Under the pieces are notes generated by a model. That model was given only the letters and a program-made list of their open reading frames with translations, did no database searches and was not told the DNA's origin. From Cytophagaceae bacterium (GTDB taxonomy: Bacteria; Bacteroidota; Bacteroidia; Flavobacteriales; Flavobacteriaceae), in contig PAUP01000005.1 in NCBI GenBank assembly GCA_002712765.1, positions 5,895-53,095 of the forward strand: a DNA stretch of 47,201 bases, written 5' to 3'. Position numbers and translations under genes: made by a program. Position 1 is the first letter of the stretch. Each line of letters opens with the position of its first letter. Of this stretch, positions 1 through 7,350 are shown piece after piece.

Positions 1-1017
1 GCGATACAATACACTGGAGACCGATCGGTAGAGCGTGTCGAAACTCATTTTTTACAATACGATAAAAAAAACTTGCTAGAAGAGGTACTCGACAATCGCG
101 AAGGGATACGCTTGGTTCCTGAAAACTCCGATAAAGTAGATTGGTATGATGTACGAGGTATGCACGACACGGCTCTTATCGAATTGATGGGCAAAACCTT
201 TTCGATACATCCCTTGGCACTTGAAAGCGCTGTAGATATTCATCAACGTCCAAAATTTGAAGAGTATTCTCAGGGTAATTTTTTAATTGTAAAAGCACTG
301 TCCTTTGATGCTGAGACCAAAAAGATCCATAAAGAGCATATTGGGATGTATTTTACTACAAGTTTTTTAATCACATTTCAAGAAACTTCGAGTGATGTTT
401 TCGAAAGTGTAAGAAAGCGAATCAATACGGCCAAAGGTAGAATAAGAGGCCGAAAAGCCGATTACCTCGCCTATGCGCTGGTTGATGTTGTAGTTGATAA
501 TTACTTTCTGGTCATGGATCAAGTTGAGGAGGTCATTGAAGCGCTAGAAGATAATATTACCTCCACACAAGAAATGACCAATAAATCTGAAATTCACGCG
601 CTAAAAAAGGAATTATTAGTCATACGTAAATCGATAGCACCCTTGCGTGAAGCCATCGGGCGTTTTTACAAAACGGATAGTAATGTGATCGCCGATGAAA
701 ACAGAGTCTTTTTAAGAGATTTATACGAACATACCATCCAAATTATGGATAGTGTCGAATCCTATCGCGATGTGCTCAATGGGCTTCAAGATTTACTTAT
801 GACCGAAGTTAGCTATAAAATGAATAAAGTCATGCAATTGCTCACCTTGATTTCTGTGATTTTTATACCGCTTACATTTTTGGCAGGTATTTACGGGATG
901 AATTTTGAATATATCCCAGAATTACAGTATCGCTACGGTTATTTTGTATTGTTGGGTGTCATGTTTGTGCTCTTTATCATTCTCTTGTATCTGTTTAAAA
1001 GAAAGCGTTGGTTATAA
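1..1017 (+). CDS. corA: CorA-family Mg2+/Co2+ transporter, 5' end missing
   Basis: Inner-membrane divalent-cation channel of the CorA family. The frame is open from the first base of the window (it begins ...IQYTGDRSVERV), so the gene starts to the left; a TTG at 73 is an internal codon, not the start. The visible part has the long soluble helical domain, then two C-terminal membrane segments with the diagnostic YGMN motif at the end of the first (near base 895) and a short basic tail (KRKRWL). CorA proteins work as pentamers in which GMN forms the selectivity filter. The next gene is convergent, 25 bases away, and no clear terminator is visible between them. Family assignment is firm; Mg2+ rather than another metal is inferred from the family. 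Confidence 0.93.
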   Translation, partial: AIQYTGDRSVERVETHFLQYDKKNLLEEVLDNREGIRLVPENSDKVDWYDVRGMHDTALIELMGKTFSIHPLALESAVDIHQRPKFEEYSQGNFLIVKALSFDAETKKIHKEHIGMYFTTSFLITFQETSSDVFESVRKRINTAKGRIRGRKADYLAYALVDVVVDNYFLVMDQVEEVIEALEDNITSTQEMTNKSEIHALKKELLVIRKSIAPLREAIGRFYKTDSNVIADENRVFLRDLYEHTIQIMDSVESYRDVLNGLQDLLMTEVSYKMNKVMQLLTLISVIFIPLTFLAGIYGMNFEYIPELQYRYGYFVLLGVMFVLFIILLYLFKRKRWL

Positions 1018-1042
1018 CAGTAAAAATGCCATAAAATCGATT

Positions 1043-1966
1043 TTAATATTGGTCATACCATTTAAAATGCTGTTGCATAATGTTGTCTTTGTTCTCATTA
1101 ATGTGCTCGATAAAGGCTTTGGCTACCGTAGATAAGTTTTTTGAGCTGAGCCAAATCAAATTCCAATTGGTGACAATAGGTAAATCAGTAACTGGTATGA
1201 TTTGAAGATCTCCCGTATTGAGTTCATTTTTGATTCCGATTAGGGGCATGATCGAAAAGCCTAATCCTGCTATAACCGCTTGTTTTAAGGCTTCGTTTGA
1301 GGTGAGTTCAATTTTTTTATAAGTCGAAATCTTATGAGAAGAAATATACCGTTCCATCGCATTTCTTGTTGCCGAGCCTTGCTCTCGGTAAATGAGGGGT
1401 AGTTGTTCAAATTTTTTATGACTCAAGGTTTTAGTGTTCATACTAAACTGTTTTCCTCCTACCAAATAGAGCTTATTGGCCATCAATTGTACCCGCTCTA
1501 TTTTAAGCTTTTTTGGTATAACCGATACCATGGCAAAATCTATCTCGTTATTTTCTAAAGCACGTACTACCTCTGCTTTATTGGTCACGTCCATTATTAA
1601 ATCGACCCCGCTGTGCTTTTGAGTAAATTCACTCAAGAAATAAGGCATGGCATACTTGGCCGTAGATACAATGGCAATTTTGAGTTTACCGGCCAATTCG
1701 CCTTGAAAAGAGAGTGCCTTGTAATTTATGGCAGAGACTTCATCTAAAATTTTTTTGGCCGCAAGGGCTATTTCTTCACCAAACTCGGTGATGTAAATTT
1801 TTCTTCCTACCACCTCAAATAGCGGAATATGAAATTGATCCTGAAACTTTTTGAGTTGTATAGAAACCGCTGGTTGGGTTAGAAACAGCTCTTCTGAGGC
1901 CTTTGTGACGCTTTTGAGCTGAACGATTTTATAAAAAATCTCTAATTGATGGAGGGTGTAATTCAT
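1043..1966 (-). CDS. LysR-family transcriptional regulator (CbbR/CmpR-like context)
   Basis: LysR-type regulator of normal length (307 aa). The N-terminal winged helix-turn-helix (residues about 1-60: LHQLEIFYKIVQLKSVTKAS, then LFLTQPAVSIQLKKFQ) is followed by a periplasmic-binding-protein-like effector domain. It is transcribed divergently from the small membrane protein and SbtA genes, with 82 bases between start codons. LysR proteins usually autoregulate and control the divergent operon. In cyanobacteria and chemoautotrophs LysR members (CmpR, CcmR, CbbR) control inorganic-carbon genes, so a role in low-CO2 control of SbtA is a reasonable inference. The ligand cannot be read from sequence. 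Confidence 0.9.
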   Translation of the reverse strand: MNYTLHQLEIFYKIVQLKSVTKASEELFLTQPAVSIQLKKFQDQFHIPLFEVVGRKIYITEFGEEIALAAKKILDEVSAINYKALSFQGELAGKLKIAIVSTAKYAMPYFLSEFTQKHSGVDLIMDVTNKAEVVRALENNEIDFAMVSVIPKKLKIERVQLMANKLYLVGGKQFSMNTKTLSHKKFEQLPLIYREQGSATRNAMERYISSHKISTYKKIELTSNEALKQAVIAGLGFSIMPLIGIKNELNTGDLQIIPVTDLPIVTNWNLIWLSSKNLSTVAKAFIEHINENKDNIMQQHFKWYDQY

Positions 1967-1975
1967 AATTATTAG

Positions 1976-1993
1976 TTATACAATTGATTATAA
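1976..1993. promoter_or_regulatory. Candidate LysR operator (TTATA-N8-TATAA)
   Basis: An interrupted dyad, TTATA (1976-1980) and TATAA (1989-1993), lies between the divergent LysR and SbtA-side genes. It fits the loose T-N11-A dyad pattern of LysR sites. The region is AT-rich, so chance similarity is possible. Confidence 0.35.
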
Positions 1994-2032
1994 ATATAAA
2001 TAAAAATATATAGCAAAGAACCTACATCTTTG
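1994..2032 (+). promoter_or_regulatory. Promoter of the sbtA operon, with element shared with 3317-3355
   Basis: A Bacteroidota-type -7 element CATCTTTG (2025-2032; consensus TAnnTTTG) lies 16 bases before the ATG at 2049. A 15-bp element ATATAAATAAAAATA (1994-2008) lies exactly 16 bases upstream of the -7. The same 15-mer at the same spacing precedes the gene at 3379. No TTG -33 box is seen at the expected distance, which would suit a promoter that needs an activator. Confidence 0.5.
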
Positions 2033-2048
2033 CAAAAAAAATAATCAA

Positions 2049-2288
2049 ATGATTCCTTCTAAAAATCTTAAAAACATACCTCAAGTTATTCAATTACCAC
2101 AATTGGAACTGGTAAAGGCACCTATACTCAAATGCTGTGTAGGTATGTTACTTCTAGGCGGGTACGCAACCACCCTTTATTTATCGGTAATTAATGGTCA
2201 GCTTTTTATTCAAGAATTGCTTTTGGCAGGAGCCGTTATAGGTTTACTCATAGCAAAGTGGAAATTATCTGCTGCTACAACCATCTAA
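2049..2288 (+). CDS. Small membrane protein upstream of sbtA
   Basis: A 79-residue protein of unknown function. After a polar N-terminus of about 25 residues it has two predicted membrane segments (about 28-47, CCVGMLLLGGYATTLYLSV, and 52-70, FIQELLLAGAVIGLLIAKW). It is the first gene after the promoter shared with the LysR intergenic region and lies 37 bases before the SbtA start, so it is very likely co-transcribed with sbtA. It might be an accessory subunit, but no domain is recognised. Confidence 0.6.
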   Translation: MIPSKNLKNIPQVIQLPQLELVKAPILKCCVGMLLLGGYATTLYLSVINGQLFIQELLLAGAVIGLLIAKWKLSAATTI

Positions 2289-2325
2289 TTTATTTGCTAG
2301 CATTAACAGCGTACTCATTTACTCT

Positions 2326-3291
2326 ATGGATTTACATTTACTATTTGACAACCTGACCAACCCTGCGTTATTGTTTTTCTTTTTGGGCATATTGGCCGTT
2401 CAGCTTAAAAGCGATCTCTGCATTCCAGAATCTTCCTCCAAATTTATTTCCTTATACCTCTTATTTGCTATTGGTTTTAAAGGAGGGCAAGAGCTTTCGC
2501 ATAGTGAGTTTACCTCAGAGATTTACTTTTCGCTATTAGCTGGGGTTTTATTAGCTATTCTAATACCTATGTATACTTATTTTATTCTGAGGCGAAAGTT
2601 TTCGGTGTCTAACGCAGGCGCTATTGCCGCTTCTTACGGCTCTGTGAGCGCGGTAACCTTTGTGACCGCGATATCCTTTCTAGACATAGAACAAATATCC
2701 TTTGGAGGTCATATGGTAGCTGTCATGGCGCTGATGGAAGCGCCTTCGATTATGGTAGGTCTTTTTTTAATTCACATTTTTAAAAAGAACAAACAAAAGG
2801 ATGACGTATCTCCAAAGAAAGTATTGCACCACGCTTTTACCAATGGCAGTGTTATGCTTATTCTAGGTAGTTTGGTCATAGGTTACTTGGCAAGCGATGC
2901 GCAAGCCGAAGGAATCCGGCCTTTTACTACCGATATATTTAAGGGTTTTCTAGCGGTATTTTTGCTGGATATGGGTATTGTAAGTGGAAAAAAATTATCC
3001 GATTTTATAAAGAAAGGTCCCTTTGCTGTATTGTTTGCTATTGTAATTCCTGTTGTCAATGGATTGATAGTAGCTGTGCTAAGTGGGCTTTGGAGTGATA
3101 GTGTAGGTAATCGTTTCTTGCTAGCCATTCTTGCGGCTAGTGCATCCTACATTGCGGTACCAGCAGCTATGAAGTTAGCAGCGCCTAAAGCTAACCCGAG
3201 TTTGTATGTATCTATGGCTCTAGCGATTACCTTTCCATTTAATATTACACTAGGTATGCCACTTTATTTGTACGTGATTCAGAATATATAA
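2326..3291 (+). CDS. sbtA: SbtA-type sodium-dependent bicarbonate transporter
   Basis: Polytopic membrane protein (321 aa, about ten hydrophobic segments) of the SbtA/DUF897 family, which takes up HCO3- with Na+. Family landmarks are the N-terminal NPALLFFFLGILAVQLKSDL, the FAIGFKGGQEL stretch, the GSVSAVTFVTA motif in the first inverted repeat, and a second-repeat end AASASYIAVPAAMKLAAPKA before the C-terminal helices. A polar cytoplasmic loop (about 148-165, HIFKKNKQKDDVSPKK) divides the two halves. In a heterotrophic marine flavobacterium, bicarbonate uptake would feed anaplerotic carboxylation. The gene follows a small membrane protein, and a LysR regulator diverges from the operon. Substrate is inferred from the family. 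Confidence 0.85.
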   Translation: MDLHLLFDNLTNPALLFFFLGILAVQLKSDLCIPESSSKFISLYLLFAIGFKGGQELSHSEFTSEIYFSLLAGVLLAILIPMYTYFILRRKFSVSNAGAIAASYGSVSAVTFVTAISFLDIEQISFGGHMVAVMALMEAPSIMVGLFLIHIFKKNKQKDDVSPKKVLHHAFTNGSVMLILGSLVIGYLASDAQAEGIRPFTTDIFKGFLAVFLLDMGIVSGKKLSDFIKKGPFAVLFAIVIPVVNGLIVAVLSGLWSDSVGNRFLLAILAASASYIAVPAAMKLAAPKANPSLYVSMALAITFPFNITLGMPLYLYVIQNI

Positions 3292-3316
3292 GTAAAACTT
3301 ATATTAGGTATATATA

Positions 3317-3355
3317 ATATAAATAAAAATAAATGAAAAAATAAATTCATCTTTG
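3317..3355 (+). promoter_or_regulatory. Promoter of the 103-aa gene, near-copy of the sbtA promoter
   Basis: The 15-mer ATATAAATAAAAATA (3317-3331) is followed after 16 bases by CATCTTTG (3348-3355), then the ATG at 3379. Element and spacing match the sbtA-side promoter exactly, indicating shared control. Confidence 0.5.
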
Positions 3356-3378
3356 TACTATAAAACGAACAAGATCCT

Positions 3379-3690
3379 ATGGAAACTTTAGAAATCACAA
3401 CGCCAAACAACATGACTAATCAAAAGATTAAATTAATCGACGGCTGTTTTACAGCCTCAGAAGCGGCCGATATAATTCATGCTGTTCTCGATGTTAAAAT
3501 CAATTTCCACAAATTACAACGTCTTTCGCGTACCGAAGGTAATGTTGAAGATAGTTGTCAATATGACAATGGAAGAATAGACGAGCTGATCGCCGAACAA
3601 ATTCGATCTAAGGAGTTGTTAAAGACTGCCAGACTTGACGGTAAAAAATTGCGCATGACCAGTACCATTTTGATTGAGGTGGATGAGTAA
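3379..3690 (+). CDS. Hypothetical 103-aa protein co-regulated with sbtA
   Basis: Soluble, mostly charged protein with no signal peptide or membrane segment and no domain I recognise. Residues 15-45 hold a conserved-looking core (QKIKLIDGCFTASEAADIIH), and the middle (about 60-85) is predicted helical with acidic and basic heptads. Start ATG at 3379 is favoured because it sits 24 bases after a clear -7 element; an internal Met 11 is the alternative. The promoter repeats that of the sbtA operon, so it probably works in the same condition. The gene is followed by a strong terminator, so it is a one-gene unit. Confidence 0.7.
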   Translation: METLEITTPNNMTNQKIKLIDGCFTASEAADIIHAVLDVKINFHKLQRLSRTEGNVEDSCQYDNGRIDELIAEQIRSKELLKTARLDGKKLRMTSTILIEVDE

Positions 3691-3753
3691 GATATTTGGA
3701 TAGTTCTCACGTCCCTGAGCGCTGTCAAAATAATCCCACTGGACGAATGCGAG

Positions 3754-3788
3754 AAAAGCGGTTTTTAGTCTCTAAACCGCTTTTTTTT
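3754..3788 (+). terminator. Rho-independent terminator
   Basis: A perfect 11-bp stem (AAAAGCGGTTT at 3754-3764 with AAACCGCTTTT at 3774-3784), a 9-base loop and a run of T. It ends the 103-aa gene, and the A/T symmetry lets it also serve the converging gene at 3803-4129. Confidence 0.9.
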
Positions 3789-3802
3789 ATGAGCTATTCT
3801 GA

Positions 3803-4129
3803 TTAAACTTGACGCAGTCTGGTGATAATACGCTCGGTTTGATCTGGGTCAATCAAAATAATAGGTTCTGAATATACCAAGGGCATATTGTGTGCATATG
3901 AAGCTCTTAATTCTTTATTAATCGCGTGAAATAATAAGGATTTGGAAATACCTTTTAAGATGTACTTTGAATGCGTCATCACTTGTGATTGATCGGGATT
4001 ATCTTCATCCAATTCTAGAAATTGTGTTTCGCTAATCATAGCATTGGCAATCAATCTATTTTTCAATAAAAAGGTAGCGATTTCCTCAAGGAGATCCCTT
4101 TGATCGGATACGAGTTGCAAGGTCATCAT
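3803..4129 (-). CDS. CutA-like small protein (PII-like ferredoxin fold)
   Basis: A 108-residue protein whose layout resembles CutA1. An N-terminal strand-helix (residues 1-30, with DLLEEIATFLLKNRLIANAM matching the CutA region before the VNI strand) is followed by a loop, a central strand (about 53-60) and a helix (LLFHAINKELRASYA) leading into a strand like the CutA YEVPEI region (LVYSEPIILI), then a final helix. CutA and PII-like proteins form trimers. The usual CutA metal-site residues and the HPYEVPEI signature are not conserved, so this is a divergent member and the fold call is tentative. It converges with the sbtA-linked 103-aa gene. Its position near SbtA recalls the PII-like partner SbtB, but that is only an inference. 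Confidence 0.5.
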   Translation of the reverse strand: MMTLQLVSDQRDLLEEIATFLLKNRLIANAMISETQFLELDEDNPDQSQVMTHSKYILKGISKSLLFHAINKELRASYAHNMPLVYSEPIILIDPDQTERIITRLRQV

Positions 4130-4175
4130 GCGGCAGGTGTTTTTAGGTGTATTAAAGATATTGCGTTAAACGAAG

Positions 4176-4216
4176 AACTATCATAAAAAATAGTTAAACT
4201 ATCAAAGCCCGATAGT
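4176..4216. promoter_or_regulatory. Cluster of AACTATC half-sites upstream of the export operon
   Basis: AACTATC occurs at 4176-4182 and 4197-4203, with the inverted GATAGT at 4211-4216. The middle copy is part of a perfect 13-bp palindrome ATAGTTAAACTAT (4190-4202). The cluster lies just upstream of a -7 element and looks like an operator. The regulator is unknown. Confidence 0.4.
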
Positions 4217-4224
4217 ATTACTAT

Positions 4225-4232
4225 TATATTTG
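4225..4232 (+). promoter_or_regulatory. -7 promoter element TATATTTG
   Basis: Exact match to the Bacteroidota -7 consensus TAnnTTTG, 105 bases upstream of the ABC transporter start. No good TTG -33 element is visible, but the AACTATC cluster occupies that region. Confidence 0.45.
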
Positions 4233-4337
4233 TCAAAATAGATGTCAGCATAGATTTTATAGATGGTGAAGCTGCCTTTAAAGAAATAGTATTGTTAAAT
4301 TTATAGTGTACATATTCATATATGTAAATAACCAATC

Positions 4338-6005
4338 ATGAAAGAAACTATGTCACCATGGCAACGGTTTGTAGGATTGCTACAAATTGATAGTCGGGAT
4401 ATCAAACAAATATTTTATTATGCGCTCTTTGCCGGGCTTGTTTCCTTATCGTTACCTCTTGGTATCCAAGCGATAATTAATCTCATACAAGGCGCTCAAA
4501 TTTCTTCCTCTTGGATCGTATTAGTGATCTTGGTCACTTTAGGGGTAGCTTTTCAAGGGGGTCTGCAGCTTATGCAGTTTAGAATTTTGGAGAATGTGCA
4601 ACAAAAGATTTTTACCAGATCTTCATTTGAATTTGCCTATCGTTTTCCCAAGATTAAGATGAGCGAGCTCTATAATTATTACCCTCCAGAATTGGCCAAT
4701 CGTTTTTTTGATACGTTAACCGTTCAAAAAGGGTTATCTAAAATTTTAATCGATTTTCCAGCGGCAGCGCTCCAGATCATTTTTGGGATTATTCTTCTGT
4801 CGTTTTATCATCCTTTTTTTATCATTTACGGCATTTTACTGGTCTTATTGATCTTTGTCGTATTTCGGTTTACCGCTAAGAAGGGATTGCAAACGAGTTT
4901 AAAAGAATCAAAAAGTAAGTACAAAGTAGCTCATTGGATACAAGAAGTAGCCAGGACCTTGATAAGCTTTAAGTTGTCTGGGCGCACTCAATGGGCGATG
5001 TCTAGAAATGATCAATTCACTACAGAGTATCTCGAGGCGAGAGAGAGCCATTTTAAGATTCTTGTGATCCAATTTATTCAGATGATTGGTTTTAAGGTTT
5101 TAGTTACTGCGGGTCTATTAATTATAGGGGGACTCTTAGTACTCAATCAACAAATGAATATTGGGCAATTTGTTGCCGCCGAAATTATTATCCTTTTAAT
5201 AATTGGTTCTGTGGAGAAGTTGATTAAGGGCTTGGAAACTTTTTATGATGTATTAACGTCTTTAGAAAAAATTGGACAAGTGGTCGATAAAGAATTAGAG
5301 ATGCAGGAAGGGATAGACCCATTCGAAACTTCCAAACCGCTACACATACAATTAGAAGGTGTAGCCTTTACGACCAAAGATAATTTTAAGGTTTTAGAGT
5401 CTGCCTCTTTTACTATCGTTCAGGGAGAGCGTATAGTCCTTACAGGAGCCTCTGGTTCTGGTAAGACAACACTGCTTAAGATCATCTCAGGATTGCTTAC
5501 ACCTACAGCTGGATCGGTTTACGTAAATGATACCTCGATACGAGGTATATGGCCCAATAGATATCGGACACAAGTAGGTCAGGTATTACCAGAGCAGTAC
5601 CCATTTGAAGGTTCTATCATCGACAATATCACCTTTGGAGATCCTGAAATTTCTCAAGACTGGCTCAAGGAAGTCTTGAACAATGTAGGGCTCATGGCTT
5701 TTGTTAAACGACAGCCCAATGGTTTAAATACCATGATTTATCCCGAAGGACAGCAAATCCCATACACGATTTCTAAAAAGATTGTTTTGGCTCGAGCTAT
5801 TGTTCACCAACCACAATTACTGTTATTAAAGGATCCGCTAGAACATTTTGATCAAGAGGAGGCTCGTAAAATTATAAGTTTTATCAGTGACCCTGAGCGT
5901 CCGTGGGCGTTAGTCGTTTCATCGCGAAATGCATTATGGAGTAATATGTGCCAGAGACAACTCATTATAGAAAACGGCATTGTAAAAGACGGAAATCATG
6001 CTTAA
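4338..6005 (+). CDS. ABC transporter, fused membrane and degenerate ATPase domains (type I secretion-like)
   Basis: A 555-residue half-transporter: membrane domain with about six helices (residues 20-310), then an ABC ATPase (about 335-550). Walker A is intact (GASGSGKTT, about 369-377) and the Q-loop region (VGQVLPEQYPF) is recognisable. The signature motif LSGGQ is replaced by TISKK (about 477-481), Walker B reads LLLLKDP instead of LLLLDEP (aspartate to lysine, catalytic glutamate to aspartate), and the switch histidine region reads VVSSRN. There is no N-terminal C39 peptidase. It overlaps the HlyD-like gene by 8 bases, and TolC follows, so it belongs to a three-part export machine. The damaged motifs suggest weak or no ATP hydrolysis, or a regulatory use of ATP binding. 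Confidence 0.88.
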   Translation: MKETMSPWQRFVGLLQIDSRDIKQIFYYALFAGLVSLSLPLGIQAIINLIQGAQISSSWIVLVILVTLGVAFQGGLQLMQFRILENVQQKIFTRSSFEFAYRFPKIKMSELYNYYPPELANRFFDTLTVQKGLSKILIDFPAAALQIIFGIILLSFYHPFFIIYGILLVLLIFVVFRFTAKKGLQTSLKESKSKYKVAHWIQEVARTLISFKLSGRTQWAMSRNDQFTTEYLEARESHFKILVIQFIQMIGFKVLVTAGLLIIGGLLVLNQQMNIGQFVAAEIIILLIIGSVEKLIKGLETFYDVLTSLEKIGQVVDKELEMQEGIDPFETSKPLHIQLEGVAFTTKDNFKVLESASFTIVQGERIVLTGASGSGKTTLLKIISGLLTPTAGSVYVNDTSIRGIWPNRYRTQVGQVLPEQYPFEGSIIDNITFGDPEISQDWLKEVLNNVGLMAFVKRQPNGLNTMIYPEGQQIPYTISKKIVLARAIVHQPQLLLLKDPLEHFDQEEARKIISFISDPERPWALVVSSRNALWSNMCQRQLIIENGIVKDGNHA

Positions 6006-7350
6006 TATTTCGAATAATCAGCTCAATAAAAAGGTGACTCTTGCACCCTATAAAGCACACGCCAAGGCGTTCAGGAATACCCACTACAAATACTTTAATC
6101 AGTTTTTGAAGATCTTTGCGCTTACAGGTATTGTGATTCTATTTCTTCCCTGGACCCAAAATGTTACTGGTAATGGCTTTGTGACCACCTTGACACCTAG
6201 TCAACGCCCACAGACCATTCAGTCTCAAATTCCTGGAAGGGTAGAGGCTTGGTTTGTCAAAGAAGGTGATTCTGTTAGTAAAGGAGATACGATTTTATAC
6301 ATTTCAGAAATTAAAAATGAGTATCAGGATCCGCAACTGGTAGCACGCACCAATCAGCAGCGTGATGCCAAGAGCAGATCTGTGGTTTCTTATAGTTCTA
6401 AAATAGATGCTTTAGAAAATCAGATTGCTGCTTTGCGCCAAGAGCGAGCGCTCAAGCAGTCTCAGGCCAATAATAAGTTGCGTCAAGCCGAACTTAAGGT
6501 AACCAGCGATAGTATCGATTTTCAGGCGGCCAAAATTAATTTTGAAATTGCAGAGCGTCAGTTTAACCGTGCCGAAACCCTACAAAATGAAGGCTTAAAA
6601 TCTGTGGCAGATGTCGAGGCCAAACGCTTGAAACTACAAGAAACGCAAGCCAAATTGGTCTCACAAGAAAACGATTTACTGGCCAGTAGAAATGAGGTAC
6701 TCAATGCCCAGTTGGAAATAGGACGTATTACCGCAGAGTATGCCGATAAAATTGCCAAGTCGAGTAGTGAACGTTTTACTGCCGAATCCAATCAGGCCAA
6801 TACAGAAGCCGAGGTGACCAAACTCGAAAATCAATCTGCAAATTACCAGATAAGAAATGATCTCTATTATATCACGGCCCCGCAAAGTGGTTTTATCAAT
6901 AAAGCTATCATTGGGGGAATAGGTGAAACCTTTAAAGAAGGACAACAATTAGTAGGTATTATGCCTGCAAATTATGACGTCGCGGTAGAAACCTTTGTCG
7001 ATCCTATCGATTTACCACTTATTCATTTAGGTGAAGAAGTACGCATTCAGTTTGACGGATGGCCTGCAATTTTCTTTAGCGGCTGGCCCAATGTATCTTT
7101 TGGTACATATGCCGGTGAAGTAGTAGCTATAGAGCGCTTTATTAGTGATAACGGTAAGTTTAGAATTCTTATCGCTCCCGATCCAGAAGAGAATCCATGG
7201 CCCGACCAGGTTCGAGTAGGTTCTGGTGCCTATACCATTGCATTATTAGAAGATGTTCCAATTTGGTATGAATTATGGCGTAAACTCAATGGATTTCCTC
7301 CTAATTATTATCGTCCAGACGATGCCACTAAAGATCAAAAGAAAAAGTAA
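5998..7350 (+). CDS. HlyD-family periplasmic adaptor
   Basis: Membrane-fusion protein (450 aa) linking the inner-membrane ABC protein to a TolC channel. It has one N-terminal membrane helix (about 37-54, FLKIFALTGIVILFLPW), then the first half of a lipoyl domain (QSQIPGRVEAWFVKEGDSVS), a long alpha-helical hairpin (about 115-275) rich in Q, A, E and K, and the second lipoyl half with a beta-barrel (ITAPQSGFINKA). The start overlaps the ABC gene by 8 bases and the stop overlaps the TolC start as TAATG, so the three are translationally coupled. The C-terminal part carries a long insertion rich in W and P (DGWPAIFFSGWPNVSF). Confidence 0.9.
   Translation: MLNISNNQLNKKVTLAPYKAHAKAFRNTHYKYFNQFLKIFALTGIVILFLPWTQNVTGNGFVTTLTPSQRPQTIQSQIPGRVEAWFVKEGDSVSKGDTILYISEIKNEYQDPQLVARTNQQRDAKSRSVVSYSSKIDALENQIAALRQERALKQSQANNKLRQAELKVTSDSIDFQAAKINFEIAERQFNRAETLQNEGLKSVADVEAKRLKLQETQAKLVSQENDLLASRNEVLNAQLEIGRITAEYADKIAKSSSERFTAESNQANTEAEVTKLENQSANYQIRNDLYYITAPQSGFINKAIIGGIGETFKEGQQLVGIMPANYDVAVETFVDPIDLPLIHLGEEVRIQFDGWPAIFFSGWPNVSFGTYAGEVVAIERFISDNGKFRILIAPDPEENPWPDQVRVGSGAYTIALLEDVPIWYELWRKLNGFPPNYYRPDDATKDQKKK

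Noticed and set aside
4126-4335. Minus-strand open frame upstream of the CutA-like gene (69 aa)
   Set aside because: It covers the promoter region of the export operon, is rich in Ile, Ser and Asn as expected of AT-rich noncoding DNA, and overlaps the -7 element and AACTATC sites.
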